A stretch of 64,000 nucleotides of DNA. Source: Luteimicrobium album (GTDB taxonomy: Bacteria; Actinomycetota; Actinomycetes; Actinomycetales; Cellulomonadaceae). Below are positions 36,797 to 47,432 of the stretch, piece after piece. Location of the stretch: contig NZ_BSUK01000001.1 in the NCBI RefSeq assembly GCF_030161555.1, positions 1,612,001 through 1,676,000 of the forward strand, given 5' to 3'. Every line of letters begins with the position of its first letter. Positions within the stretch are counted from its first letter, which is position 1. Made by a program: the position numbers and the translations under genes. A model generated the notes under the pieces. That model searched no databases. It had not been told where the DNA came from and saw only the letters and a program-made list of their open reading frames with translations.

Positions 36797-37342
36797 GTGA
36801 CCGATCCCGCCGCCGCAGCACCCGCCCCCGAGCCCCGAGACGCGCCTCGCGACCCGGAACCCGCGGAGCGCCGGGCCGAGCGCCGTCGTCGGGAGGAGGA
36901 GGGCAAGCGCTCCGAGAACCCGCACTCGCCGCAGGCCCGGCTGCGGGCGCGGCACCAGCTCGAGCTGCGGTCGCGGTGGGTCGACCACCTCGTCGACGAG
37001 GCGATCGAGCGCGGCGAGTTCGACGACCTCCCGCTCGCCGGCAAGCCCATCCCGAACCTCGGCACGCACCACGACCCGGACTGGTGGATCAAGCAGCTCG
37101 TCGAACGGGAGCAGATCAGCGGCGTGCTGCCGGAGGCGTTCCAGCTCCGCAAGGACGACGCCGGGCTCGACGCGCGGCTCGACCGGGAGTTCTCCGAGAC
37201 GCGGGTCCGCGAGGCTCTCGAGGAGTTCAACCGGCGCGTGATCGAGGCGCGTCGTCAGCTCCTGGGTGGTCCGCCCGTCGTCACCCCGCTGCGGGACGTG
37301 GACGCGGAGGTCGCGCGCTGGCGGCAGCGGAACCGTCGCTGA
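36797..37342 (+). CDS. DUF1992 (DnaJ-homologue subfamily C28-like) protein
   Basis: A 181-residue cytoplasmic protein. A long charged, probably helical N terminus (residues 10-50, rich in Glu and Arg) is followed by the DUF1992 core: WVDHLVDEAIERGEFDDLPL, AGKPIPNLGTHHDPDWWIKQ and LVEREQISGVLPEAFQLRKD. There is no J domain. The function is unknown. The start is GTG 36797 after CGGAG. The last 62 bases overlap the convergent gene at 37281-37792. Confidence 0.88.
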   Translation: MTDPAAAAPAPEPRDAPRDPEPAERRAERRRREEEGKRSENPHSPQARLRARHQLELRSRWVDHLVDEAIERGEFDDLPLAGKPIPNLGTHHDPDWWIKQLVEREQISGVLPEAFQLRKDDAGLDARLDREFSETRVREALEEFNRRVIEARRQLLGGPPVVTPLRDVDAEVARWRQRNRR

Positions 37343-37792
37343 CGCGCTCCCACGACGCCACCGGTCCGGGCACGACGACGAACGACGGGTGCGGGTCGGG
37401 TGCGGTCACGTCCGCCCACCGTGCCGCGAGGTCCGGGCTCCGCGCGTCGAGCTTGGCCCGCAGGTGCGCCCACTCGTGCGCGAGCTGTCCGGCCGTGACG
37501 GGCATCCGCGGGACAGGGACGACGTCGTCGGGCACGGCCGTGCGCGGGGTGCGTCGATGCGGGCGCGGTCGAACCGGTAGCCCCGCGCAGACGCCTCGTC
37601 GGCGACGGCGGCGAGGTACGCACCCACCGTCCGGAGCGGGTCGTCGGCGGCCCGGAACCGCTCGAGCTGCGGGTGGTTGCGGTACCCGGTCGTGCGGCCG
37701 GCCAGCACCGCCTGGGCGAGCAGCGCCTCCCGCCAGCACGCCGTCAGGCCCTGGCGGTCCAGGTACCGCGGGTGCACGCTCCACAGCCTCAC
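37281..37792 (-). CDS. Pyrimidine-dimer glycosylase (Pyr_excise)-family protein, frame broken once
   Basis: About 170 residues. MRLWSVHPRYLDRQGLTACW and REALLAQAVLAGRTTGYRNH match the PF03013 (DenV/Pyr_excise-like) family found in actinobacteria, whose T4 relative removes UV dimers. After a break at the G run 37546-37549 (plus strand) the protein continues in another frame with PDDVVPVPRMPVTAGQLAHE and DLAARWADVTAPDPHPSFVV. Adding one base gives RIDAPRTAVPDD. The 3' end overlaps the DUF1992 gene, so the true C terminus is less certain. Repair activity is inferred only from the family. Confidence 0.78.
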
Positions 37793-37967
37793 GGGTCCTC
37801 CGATCGTCGGACGCCGACGCTACCGGCCAGGACCGTCGCGCGTCGGCCGGTGGCCTACGCCGCCGGCATAAACGCTGGTGCCGTTCGCCGGGGCATGCGA
37901 CAGTGGACCCGTGCCCCCGCGCGCCACCGCGTCGGGGCATCCCCCTGCCCCCGACGGAAGGCACCCG

Positions 37968-38057
37968 GTGAGGATCGCTCCCCGCTCAGCGTCCGCGCGC
38001 TGACCCACCTGCTGCTCGAGCCCCCGCTCGCAGAGGTGGTCGGCGTCTCTTCGCCGA
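37968..38057 (+). promoter_or_regulatory. Possible leader peptide and attenuator hairpins before the ABC-F gene
   Basis: A 12-codon frame, GTG at 37968 to TGA at 38001-38003 (VRIAPRSASAR), has GGAAGG 6 bp before it. A stem CCACCT (38005-38010) / AGGTGG (38034-38039) follows, and then a perfect hairpin TCGGCG-TCTCTT-CGCCGA (38040-38057) just before the ABC-F ribosome site. This layout suits ribosome-mediated attenuation of an ABC-F resistance gene. The rest of the gap 37793-37967 shows no clear feature. Confidence 0.4.
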
Positions 38058-38073
38058 ATCCCGGGAGCCTTCT

Positions 38074-39701
38074 ATGGCCTTTCGCCCTTCTTCTGCACCC
38101 TCCGTCGTCCTCACCCGCCTCACGTTCGCCTGGCCCGACGGCACCGTCGCGCTCCGCGACCTGACGGCGTCCTTCACCACCGGCCGCACGGGCCTCGTCG
38201 GTCGCAACGGCGCCGGCAAGTCCACGCTGCTCCGCCTCGTCGCGGGGGAACTCGTCCCCACGTCGGGGAGCGTCACCACCACCGGTGACGTCGCGTACCT
38301 CCCGCAGCACCTCACCGTGCGCGACGAGGGCGCGTCCGTCGCCGACCTCCTCGGCGTCGGGTCGCGGCTGCGCGCGTTCCGGCTCATCGAGTCCGGCACC
38401 GCCGACCCCGAGGAGCTCGAGGCAGCGTTCGACGCGCTCGCCGACGACTGGGAGGTCGAGCAGCGGGCCGCCGACGCAGCCCGTTCCGCCGGGCTCGACG
38501 TCGCCGACCTCGACCGGCCCGCCCGCACCCTGTCCGGCGGGGAGACGATCCTGGCGGCGCTCGCGGGGCTTCGCCTCGCGGACACGCCGGTGACGCTCCT
38601 CGACGAGCCCACCAACAACCTCGACCGCGACGCCCGCGGGCGCCTCTACGCCATGGTCGAGGCGTGGCGGGGGACGCTCGTCGTCGTCAGCCACGACCGG
38701 ACCCTCCTCGACCTCATGGACTCCACCGCGGAGCTCCGCGACGGCTCGCTCGAGGTTTACGGCGGGACGTACAGCGCGTACGAGGAGCACCTCGCCGTCC
38801 AGCAGGAGGCCGCGGCCCGCGCCGTCCGGACCGCCGAGCAGCGGCTCCGCACCGAGAAGCGCGAGCGGATCGAGGCGGAGACCAAGATCGCCCGGTCGGC
38901 GAAGGCGGGCAAGAAGGCCGCCGAGAGCATGCCGAAGATCCTCGCCAACGCCCGCAAGAACGCCGCCGAGGCCACCGCCGGTCGCACCCGCGCCCTCGCC
39001 GACGACCGCCTCGAGAAGGCGAGGGCCGCCGTCGAGGACGCCGAGTCACGTGTCCGCGACGACGACCACATCCGCGTCGACCTCCCCGGCACCGAGGTCC
39101 CGAGCGGTCGCCGGCTGCTCGAGCTCGACGGCGCCGACGGGCGGCCGATCGTCCTCCAGGGCCCCGAGCGCGTCGCTCTCGGGGGTCCCAACGGCGCCGG
39201 CAAGACGACGCTGATCGAGGAGCTGCTCGGGCTCCGGCCCCCGTCGGGCGAGCCGCGCGGCCGGCTGCTGACCGACCGGGTCGGCTACCTCGCCCAGCGC
39301 CTCACCCTGCCCGACGACGACGCCAGCGTCCTCGACACCGTCCGTTCGGGGTCTCCGGAGCTCACCCCGGGCGAGGTGCGGAACCGGCTGGCGAGGTTCC
39401 TGCTGCGGGGGCGACCGTCGACCGGCCCGTCCGGACCCTGTCCGGGGGCGAGAGGTTTCGGGTCGCGCTCGCGCGCGTCCTGCTCGCCGACCCGCCGCCG
39501 CAGCTCCTCGTCCTCGACGAACCCACCAACAACCTCGACCTCGCCAGCATCGACCAGCTCGCCGACGCCCTCGACGGGTACCGCGGGGCGCTCGTCGTCG
39601 TGAGCCACGACGACGCGTTCCTCCGGCGCATCGGGGCGGGGGTCGAGGTCGGGACGCGCTGGGAGGTCGAGCGCGGGGGTGCGGTGCGGCTCGCGTCCTG
39701 A
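38074..39701 (+). CDS. ABC-F family ATP-binding (ribosomal protection-type) protein, frame broken once
   Basis: A soluble twin-ATPase protein of about 543 residues without membrane helices. The first domain has GRNGAGKSTLLRL, ARTLSGGETILAALAGLRL and LLDEPTNNLDRDARGRLY. A charged helical linker rich in Arg, Lys and Glu follows (about 235-330). The second domain has GGPNGAGKTTLIEELLGL. After the G run 39407-39411 the frame shifts by one base into TVDRPVRTLSGGERFRVALA and LLVLDEPTNNLDLASIDQLA. It belongs to the ABC-F class, which includes antibiotic-resistance and translation factors. The target is unknown. Confidence 0.9.
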
Positions 39702-39708
39702 CGCCGCT

Positions 39709-41144
39709 CTACGCGACGTCGGGCCGCGTCATCAGAGGGGATCGGAGGTGCAGCAGGAGGTCCGGGCCGGTCAACGGCACCGTGGTCCATTCCGCGTGGG
39801 CGACCCCTGCGCGGGGCTCGACCGTGAGCCGGACGCAGTGCGGGCTGCTGATGACGTAGACGTCGGCGACGAAGGTGGTGCCGTCCCAGGCTCCGGCGGC
39901 ACGGACGGGGCGCCCGAGCGGCGAGCTGTCCGCCCATCGGCCGTCGCCGATCGGGACGTCGACGAGCCCCTCGAACCGCGCCCGCCAGCCGTCGTGGCTC
40001 GGTTGGAGGAGCACCACCGTGCCGTCGGGCAGGGCGGAGTCCGGCGACGAGGAGTCGAGCGCCGCGGTGACAGGGAGCTGCGGGCCGGACGAGCCTTGGG
40101 GCAGCGGCAGGGAGAGGGCGCGCAGCCGCTCGGCGAGGGCTTCGTCGTCGGCAGGGCTGTCTGCGTGGTCGATGCCAGGAAGCAGGCAGTCCCAGACGGC
40201 GTCGAGCACGTCCTGCGCGTGCTGCACGGTGCGCTGGGCGGAGGTCACGACCACGACGAGGTCGTGCGAGGGGACGACGACGCAGTGCTGCCCGTAGGCG
40301 CCGTTGCCGTGGAAGCCGTGACGCGAGAGCCAGATCTGATAGCCGTAGCCGCTGAGGAAGTCGGCGCGGTCGGCGCCCTCGTCAGGGTTCCGGCTGGCAG
40401 CGTGCGGTCGTGTCGCGAGCTCGACGTAGTCGCGGGGCACCAGCTGCCGCTCGCCCCAACGGCCGCCGCGCAGCAGCAGCTCGCCGAAGGCGGCGACCGC
40501 CTCGGTGGTCAGGTGGAGCCCGTGAAACCCGAACGCGAGGCCGCTCGAGACGCGATCCCATTCGACGTCCTCGATGCCCATCGGGCGGAACAGTCGCTCG
40601 TCGAGGAAGTCGGGAAGGCCGCGGCCGGTGACCCGTTCCACCATGCGGGCCAGGACGAAGGTGGTGGCGTTGTCGTACGTGTGGACCGTGCCCTCGGGCG
40701 CGGTGAAGGGCACGCGCAGGAACCCTTGACCAGATCGCGCGGCTCGAGCCGCCACGCCTCCTCGAGGCTGTCCGTCGGATGCCCCACGGTCATCGAGAGC
40801 AGGTGGTGCACGGTGATGCGCCGTCCCTGCGCCGGCACGTCATCCGGGACATGTTCCGGCAGCACGTCGACCAGTCGGTCGTCGAGCGAGAGCAGACCGT
40901 CCTCGATCGCCAAGCCCACCGCGACCGAGGTGAACGACTTCGTCAGCGAGTAGAGGAGGTGGGGCTGTTCGGCGGAGTACGGGGCCCACCAGCCCTCGGC
41001 GACGACGTGCCCGTGACGCACGACCATCAGCGAGTGGCACTCGACCGTCTTCTCCGCGAGCCGGTCCAGCAGGGCTGCGACGGCCCGGGACGAGACCGCT
41101 TCTCGGGCCGGCGCCGAGCGGGGCAGGAGCGAGTGGGGCGGCAC
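39709..41144 (-). CDS. Serine hydrolase (class C beta-lactamase family), frame broken once
   Basis: About 478 residues of the penicillin-binding-protein/beta-lactamase-like hydrolase family. The nucleophile motif is YSLTKSFTSVAVGLAIEDG (SLTK near residue 65) and the second motif is the Tyr in HTYDNATTFVLARMVERVTG. A DUF-like beta domain ends the protein. No signal peptide is seen, so it is probably a cytoplasmic esterase or peptidase rather than an antibiotic lactamase. The frame breaks at the CCC at 40723-40725; one added base gives LEPRDLVKGFLRVPFTAPEG. Confidence 0.87.
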
Positions 41145-41202
41145 CCGGCGACGCTAGCAGCCTGCATACGCGGCGCGGGCCCTCTTTGGCGCGCCCCGCT
41201 CG

Positions 41203-41999
41203 TCAGGCTCCCAGGCCGAGGCGGTGCCGACGGCGGTTGACCAGCACCGCCCAGACGATGCCGCCCGCTGCGACGGCTCCCAGGATCGCGAACGAGAGCG
41301 CGACGTCCGTGCCGGCCGGTGGCGTCTCCGGCACGCCGCCGTCGGACGTCGCGAGCCAGGTGGCGTACACCTCGCGTTGCGCCGAGCGGAACGTCGCCGC
41401 GCTCAGAGGCTTGGCACCCGTGGCCTCTCGCGCTTCGGCGTCGAGGGGGTGACGATCCGGCGATCGTCGCTCAGCGTGTAGTAGGACGACCGAACCGGAG
41501 GTCCCGCGACGAGCAGCAGCGTGTCCGCGGGCAGCGCCTCGACGATGATCTCGAAGGCCGCACCGTCACCACCGCCGTACGAGTCGACCTGACCGTCGTC
41601 GCGGAGGGTGAACATCCCGACCGTCTCGTCGCCCTGGTGGGCGAGGACGACCCATTCGACGCCACCGGTCGGAGACACGAGCTCGTCTCCTCCGATGGTG
41701 GACGCCACCCGGTCGGCGTCGTCGTAGTAGAGCAGCGCGTGAGGCGTGCCGAGCGTCAAGCCCTTGGCGACGGCGGTCTCGCTGTCGGGAGCGTCGAGGA
41801 TGTAGTGGGCCGCCGTGCGGTACGCCTGGCCGCCGGGCGCTATCGACGCGAGGACCGAGGACGGCGCCGTCGTCCCCGGCGCTGGAGGCGACACGGGTTC
41901 GGCGGCGTGGGCCGTCGTCGGGAGGGCGAGGAGAAGGGCGAACGGCGCCGTCAGTGCGACGACGAACCTCCGCGCGCGGGCGTGTCGGTGAGCGTGCAC
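41203..41999 (-). CDS. Exported, membrane-anchored protein of unknown function, frame broken once
   Basis: About 265 residues. The N-terminal signal peptide is FVVALTAPFALLLALPTTAH-AA. An extracytoplasmic domain follows (AYRTAAHYILDAPDSETAVA, DADRVASTIGGDELVSPTGG, EWVVLAHQGDETVGMFTLRD). After a one-base loss in the G run at 41445-41449 (plus strand), the next frame supplies LDAEAREATGAKPLSAATFR and a C-terminal membrane helix ALSFAILGAVAAGGIVWAVL followed by NRRRHR. That type I topology, visible only after repairing the frame, supports a surface protein. I recognise no family. Confidence 0.68.
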
Positions 42000-42090
42000 A
42001 GGAACCCCTCGTCCAGCCGGATGCGCGCGACGCTAGCAGCGACGCCGCGCGTCCGACCTGCGACGACGGCAGTTGTGACGCACCTGTGAC

Positions 42091-43141
42091 CTACTTCGGG
42101 GCGGGGGCTGTCGACTCCCGCACCACCAGCTCGACGCCGAGGCGCGCGGGGTCGTCGGGGCGCTCGCCGTCGATCATCTCCAGCAGCAGCGTGGCCGCGG
42201 TGCGCCCTTGGCGACGACGTCCTGTCGGACGGTCGTGAGGCTCGGGGTGACGTACTCGGCGACGTCGGTGTCGTCGTACCCGACGACGGACACGTCGTCC
42301 GGGACGACGCGGCCCGCCCGTGCCAGGGCCCGCGAGACCCCGGCGGCGAGGATGTCGGCGGTCGCGAGGACGGCAGTGGCGTCGGGGTGCTCGTCGGCCA
42401 CCACGGCCCCGGCCCGCAGCCCCTCGTCGAAGCTCGTGTTCGCCGGCACGACGAGGGCGTCGTCCCACGCGACGCCGGCCGCCTCGAGTGCCTCTCGGAA
42501 GCCGCGGAGTCGTTCGGCGACGACGCGGCTGGGTGTCGTCGTCGGGCCGGTGAACACGATCCGCCGATGCCCGAGCGCGAGGAGGTGCTCGGCGGCGAGC
42601 CGCCCGCCCTGGGCGTCGTCGGACCCGACGCGGGCCACCCGCGAGCCTTCGGTGGCCCGAGAGCTGCCGTCCCCGCCCTCCCGCTCGTACGCGTCGACGA
42701 GCACGACGGGCGTGTCCCGGGGAGGTCGAGGTCCTCGAGCTCGGCGTCGGTGTAGTTCATGACGACGATGCCGTCGAGGTTCCAGCGCCGCACGGACTCG
42801 CGCACGTCGTCGGCGGTGCCGGCGCTGCGGAGCATGAGGTGGTTGTCGTGGTGGCGGAGCGTGGCCTCGACGGCGCCGACGACGCTGACGTCGTGCGCGC
42901 TGACGAGCAGGCTCTGGTCCTCGGTGCCGGGCGGGACGAGGAGCCCGACGAGCCGGGTGCGGCCGGCGGCGAGCGACTGGGCGGAGCCGTTCGGCACGTA
43001 CCCGCGGGCGGCGATGACCCGGCGGACCTCGTCGGCGGTGGTCGCGGAGACCCGTCCGAGGTTGCCGTTGACGACGTTGGAGACGGTCATGACGCTGACG
43101 CCGGCCTCGTGGGCGATGTCCTTGAGGGTGACCCGGGCCAC
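42091..43141 (-). CDS. LacI-family regulator of the GH31 locus, frame broken twice
   Basis: About 350 residues. The helix-turn-helix VTLKDIAHEAGVSVMTVSNV with VNGNLGRVSATTADEVRRVI is followed by the effector domain (TRLVGLLVPPGTEDQSLLVS, LALGHRRIVFTGPTTTPSRV, VVGYDDTDVAEYVTPSLTTV). The frame breaks at 42719-42722 (one base restores LDLPRDTPVVLVDAYE) and at 42202-42204 (restores VVAKGRTAATLLLEMIDGE). The GTG start at 43141 has GGAGG before it. It is divergent from the binding-protein gene at 43345, with a LacI box between them. Confidence 0.88.
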
Positions 43142-43239
43142 CGTGCCTCCTGTCCTCGGGGTCGTCGACGGCCAACGGGCCGTGACCACATCGTGACCGT
43201 CCCGCCGCCGTCGGCGTCTTGACGTCCGATCCTACCTGC

Positions 43240-43267
43240 GTTTAGCGTTAAACGTGTAGCGCTAAAC
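43240..43267. promoter_or_regulatory. Tandem LacI operators upstream of the binding-protein gene
   Basis: Two LacI-like boxes: TTTAGCGTTAAA (43241-43252) and a palindromic core TAGCGCTA (43257-43264). The outer halves GTTTAGCG (43240-43247) and CGCTAAAC (43260-43267) also form a perfect 8-base inverted repeat. They lie 78 bp before the binding-protein ATG and about 100 bp from the lacI start, matching control of both. Confidence 0.78.
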
Positions 43268-43344
43268 CTGAGGAGCGAGAGCCCGACGGCGCAGCGCCCC
43301 CGCCCGGACCCCGGCCCCCGTGCCGGACCTTCAAGGAGAAGACG

Positions 43345-44745
43345 ATGAAGTCATCGATCAAGGCTGCGGTCGCCGTCGTCGGCATCGTGAGCCTCGGCGC
43401 CCTCGCCGCCTGCAGCAGCGGCGACTCCGGCGCCACCGACAAGTCCCCCAGCCCGACGGCGGCCGCGACCCTGAGCGGCCCCGTCACCATCAGCGTCGCG
43501 ATCGACAAGGGCCTGAGCAAGGACGCCAAGGACCAGTTCGACGCCCGCGTGGCCGCCTTCGAGAAGGCGAACCCGCTCATCACGGTCAAGTCGCAGGAGT
43601 ACACCTGGACCGCGACGACCTTCACCGCGGACCTCGCCGGCGGGACGCTCCCCGACGTGTTCACGGTGCCGTTCACGGACGGCCGCGGCCTCATCGCGCA
43701 GAACCAGGTCGCGAACATCAGCGGCCTCGTGTCCCAGCTCCCGTACGCGAAGAACTTCAACGAGAACATCGCGGCCGAGGGCCAGGCGTCCGACGGCAGC
43801 CAGTGGGCCGTCCCGATCGCCGCCTACGGCCAGGGCCTGCACTACAACCGCACGCTCTTCACGCAGGCCGGGCTCGACCCCGACAAGCCGCCGACCACGT
43901 GGGACGAGGTCCGCACCGACGCCAAGCAGATCGCGGACACGACCGGCCAGGCCGGCCTCGCGATGATGACCAAGGACAACACCGGCGGCTGGATCTTCAC
44001 CACGATGGTGAACGCGTTCGGCGGCCGCGTGGAGGCCACCGACGGCGGCAAGACGACCGCCACCATCGCCACCGACCAGGCGAAGCAGGTCGCCCAGTAC
44101 ATCCACGACATGCGCTGGGAAGACAACTCGATGGGTGCCAACTTCCTGTACGACTGGAACGGCATCAACCAGGACTTCGCCGCCGGGAAGATCGGCATGT
44201 ACGTGTCGGGCGGCGGCAACCTGCCGAACCTCATCACCCAGAACAACATGGACATGAAGGACTACGGCCTGACGGTCCTCCCGCTCCAGGGCGACGACGC
44301 CGGCGTCCTCGGCGGCGGCACGCTCGCCGCGGTCAGCGCCAAGGCCGACGAGCAGGCGCAGGTCGCGTCCGTGAAGTGGATCGACTTCTACTACGTCCAG
44401 CCGCTCGTCGACAAGGACGCCGCCGTCGCGTCCGCGCAGCAGTCCGTCGCCAACAAGCAGCCGGTCGGGGCCCCGCAGCTCCCGATCTTCGACCAGGCGA
44501 CGTACAACCAGCAGCAGGAGTGGATCAAGCCGTACATCAACGTCCCCCTGGACCAGATGAAGGGCTACACGGACAACGTCTTCAAGCAGCCGCTCGTCCC
44601 GGAGCCCGGCGTCGCCACGCAGGACGTGTACTCGAAGCTCGACCCGGTGGTCCAGAGCATCCTCACCAAGAAGGACGCGGACATCGGCAAGCTCCTGTCC
44701 GACGCCCAGACGCAGGCGCAGCGCGCGATCGACTCCGCGAGCTGA
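43345..44745 (+). CDS. Sugar ABC transporter substrate-binding lipoprotein (orphan)
   Basis: A 466-residue lipid-anchored binding protein. The lipobox is LGALAACSSGDSG with Cys near residue 23. The CUT1 solute-binding fold shows ITVKSQEYTWTATTFTADLA, GTLPDVFTVPFTDGRGLIAQ, AAYGQGLHYNRTLFTQAGLD and PPTTWDEVRTDAKQIADTTG. It captures a sugar outside the cell. Unusually, no permease genes follow: the next gene is the GH31 enzyme, behind a strong terminator-like hairpin. The ATG at 43345 is preceded by AAGGAGAAG. Confidence 0.93.
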   Translation: MKSSIKAAVAVVGIVSLGALAACSSGDSGATDKSPSPTAAATLSGPVTISVAIDKGLSKDAKDQFDARVAAFEKANPLITVKSQEYTWTATTFTADLAGGTLPDVFTVPFTDGRGLIAQNQVANISGLVSQLPYAKNFNENIAAEGQASDGSQWAVPIAAYGQGLHYNRTLFTQAGLDPDKPPTTWDEVRTDAKQIADTTGQAGLAMMTKDNTGGWIFTTMVNAFGGRVEATDGGKTTATIATDQAKQVAQYIHDMRWEDNSMGANFLYDWNGINQDFAAGKIGMYVSGGGNLPNLITQNNMDMKDYGLTVLPLQGDDAGVLGGGTLAAVSAKADEQAQVASVKWIDFYYVQPLVDKDAAVASAQQSVANKQPVGAPQLPIFDQATYNQQQEWIKPYINVPLDQMKGYTDNVFKQPLVPEPGVATQDVYSKLDPVVQSILTKKDADIGKLLSDAQTQAQRAIDSAS

Positions 44746-44790
44746 CGCACCCGATCTCCGGCCCGTCATCCGGACCTGGGCCGGCGTCGT

Positions 44791-44830
44791 GCGCCGGTCG
44801 GTGGGCTCCGCTCCGCCCACCGGCCGGCGC
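44791..44830 (+). terminator. Strong intergenic hairpin between the binding protein and GH31 genes
   Basis: Arms GCGCCGGTCGGTGGGC (44791-44806) and GCCCACCGGCCGGCGC (44815-44830) pair at 15 of 16 positions, the remaining one being a G-U wobble, around an 8-base loop. ATCTTTGTTC follows. It should end or attenuate the binding-protein transcript so that the downstream enzyme is made at a lower level. Confidence 0.75.
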
Positions 44831-44879
44831 ATCTTTGTTCGACGGACCTTTCCCTACACCGACGAGGAACACTGGACCC

Positions 44880-47432
44880 ATGCCCGACGACGCCCGCAGC
44901 CTCCCCGTCCTGGCGACGGACCCCGTCGCCGACCCGCGCGCCGTCGTTCAGGGCGACCGGTACCGCATCACGGTCCTCACGGACGGGCTGGTGCGGCTGG
45001 AGTACGCCGAGGACGGCGTGTTCGAGGACCGCGCCTCGACCTTCGCGATCCGGCGGCGGCTCCCCGTCCCGGCGTTCCGCGTGCTCGACGACGGCCCGAA
45101 CCTCGAGGTCGTCACCAACCGGTTCCGGCTCGTCTACGACAAGGGGCCGTTCTCGACGAGCGGCCTGTCCGTCGCCGTCCAGGGGGCGTGACCGTCTACC
45201 ACTCGGTCTGGCGCTACGGCGAGGAGCTCGGCGACGCCGACGGCACGGTCGCCGGGATGCCCGGGCTCCGTGGCACGGCCCGCACCCTCGACGAGGCCGA
45301 CGGCGCCATCCCCTCGAGCTCGGCGTCGTCTCGCGCACGGGGTTCGCCGTGCTGGACGACTCCGCCTCCATGCTCTTCACCGACGACGGCTGGGTCGCCC
45401 CGCGCGGCGGCGACCGGACGGGTGCCGGGGCTGCGTCGTCGGGCCGGCGGGAGGACCTGTACGTGTTCGCGTACGGGACCGACCACGCCGAGGCGCTCCG
45501 CGCGTTCTACGCCGTCTCGGGACCCCAGCCCTTGCTGCCGCGGTTCGCGCTCGGGAACTGGTGGAGCCGCTACCACCCCTACACGGCGGCGTCGTACGAG
45601 GCGCTGATCGAGCGGTTCGCGGCCGAGGGCGTGCCGTTCTCGGTGAGCGTCGTCGACATGGACTGGCACGTCGTCGACGTGGACCCCGAGCTCGGCAGCG
45701 GCTGGACCGGCTACACGTGGAACCGGTCGCTCTTCCCCGATCCCGCCAAGTTCCTCGCCTGGCTGCACGAGCGCGGCCTGCGGGTCACGCTCAACGTGCA
45801 CCCCGCCGACGGCGTCCGCGCGCACGAGGACGCGTACCAGGCGATGGCCGCGGCGCTCGGCCACGACACCTCGCAGCGCGACCCGATCGCGTTCGACGTC
45901 ACCGACCGCCCCTTCCTCGAGGCGTACTTCGCGGTGCTGCACCGCCGGCTCGAGCGCGACGGCGTCGACTTCTGGTGGCTCGACTGGCAGTCCGGGCCGC
46001 ACTCGCGCGTCACGGGCATCGACCCGCTCTGGATGCTCAACCACTACCACTTCCTCGACAACGCGCGGCCGCGCGAGCTGACCCGGACCGCGGACGGCCA
46101 AGCCGTGCGCGACGACCGCCCGCTCACCTTCTCGCGCTACGCCGGGCCGGGATCGCACCGCTATCCCGTGGGCTTCTCGGGCGACAGCGTCATCTCGTGG
46201 GCGAGCCTCGACTTCCAGCCGTACTTCACGGCGTCGGCGTCGAACATCGGGTACGGCTGGTGGTCGCACGACATCGGCGGCCACTTCCACGGCGCCAAGG
46301 ACGACGAGCTCGCGACCCGCTGGTTCCAGCTCGGCGTCCTGTCGCCGATCATGCGGCTGCACTCGGGCGCGAACCCGTTCATCACCAAGGCGCCGTGGGC
46401 GTTCGGTGCCGAGGCGCGCGAGACCATGACCGCGTTCCTGCGCCTGCGCCACCGCCTCGTGCCGTACCTGCACGCGATGAACCACCGCGCGGCCTTCGAC
46501 GCGACGCCGCTCGTGCGCCCGCTCTACCACCGGTGGCCGGGCGCCGCCGGGGCGTACGGCGCGCGGAACACGTTCCTCTTCGGGTCGGAGCTGGTCGTCG
46601 CGCCGATCACCTCGCCCGCCGACGGCGCCACGCGCCTCGGCGAGGTCCGGACCTGGTTGCCGGCGGGCACCTGGGTCGACGTGCTGACCGGTCAGGTGTA
46701 CGACGCCGGGTCCGACAACGGGCGGGAGATCGTCCTGCACCGGCCGCTCGCGTCCGTGCCCGTGCTCGCTCCCGCGGGCGGGATCGTGCCGCTCGACGCC
46801 GCGGCGGTCCCCGGGAACGACCTCGCTTGTCCTGAGGCGGTCGAGGTGCTCGTGGTCGTCGGCGCGGACGGCGCGTTCGACCTCGTCGAGGACGACGGCG
46901 CCCCCGTCCCCGGCCCCGACGCGCCGAACGTCGTGCGCACCCCGGTGCGATGGTCGCAGGCCGACGGACGCGCCGTCGTCGGGCCGGCGAGCGGGGAGCG
47001 GCGGGGCTCGCAGCGCTGCCCGCCCGGCGCACCTGGACGCTGACGTTCCCGTCGCTGCGCGCGCTGGGTGCCGACGAGGCCGCGACGGTCGCGGTGACCG
47101 TCGACGGGGTGCGCGTCGAGGCGGACGTCCGGCGCGTGACCCTGGCGGCCGACCCGCGGGGGACGGCGCTCGCCGTGACCGTGGCGGACGTCCCCGTGGA
47201 GGCGGAGGTCGTCGTCGGGCTGGGGGCGGGGACCGCGCTCGACGCGGGCGACCTGCCCGGGCGCGTGTTCGACCTGCTCGACCGCGCGCAGATCGGCTAC
47301 GACCTCAAGGAGCGGCTGCTCGCCGTCGCGACCGCCGACGAGCCGGTCGCGACGCGGGTCTCGCGCCTCCAGGCGCTCGGCCTGGACCGCCCGCTCGAGA
47401 CGGCGCTCGGCGAGCTCCTCCTGTCACACTGA
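44880..47432 (+). CDS. GH31 alpha-glycosidase, frame broken three times
   Basis: A glycoside hydrolase family 31 enzyme of about 851 residues without a signal peptide. The barrel shows GNWWSRYHPYTAASYEALIE, SVVDMDWHVVDVDPELGSGW, the catalytic region VDFWWLDWQSGPHSRVTGID (nucleophile Asp near 368) and GYGWWSHDIGGHFHG (acid/base region near 460). The WLDWQ form is one of the less-studied GH31 groups, so alpha-glucosidase is only the default name. Breaks lie in G or C runs at 45182-45186, 45310-45313 and 47003-47006; each is repaired by one base (VAVQGGVTVYHSVW; GAIPLELGVVSRTG; RRGLAALPARRTW). Context suggests cytoplasmic breakdown of the sugar captured by the preceding lipoprotein. Confidence 0.9.
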
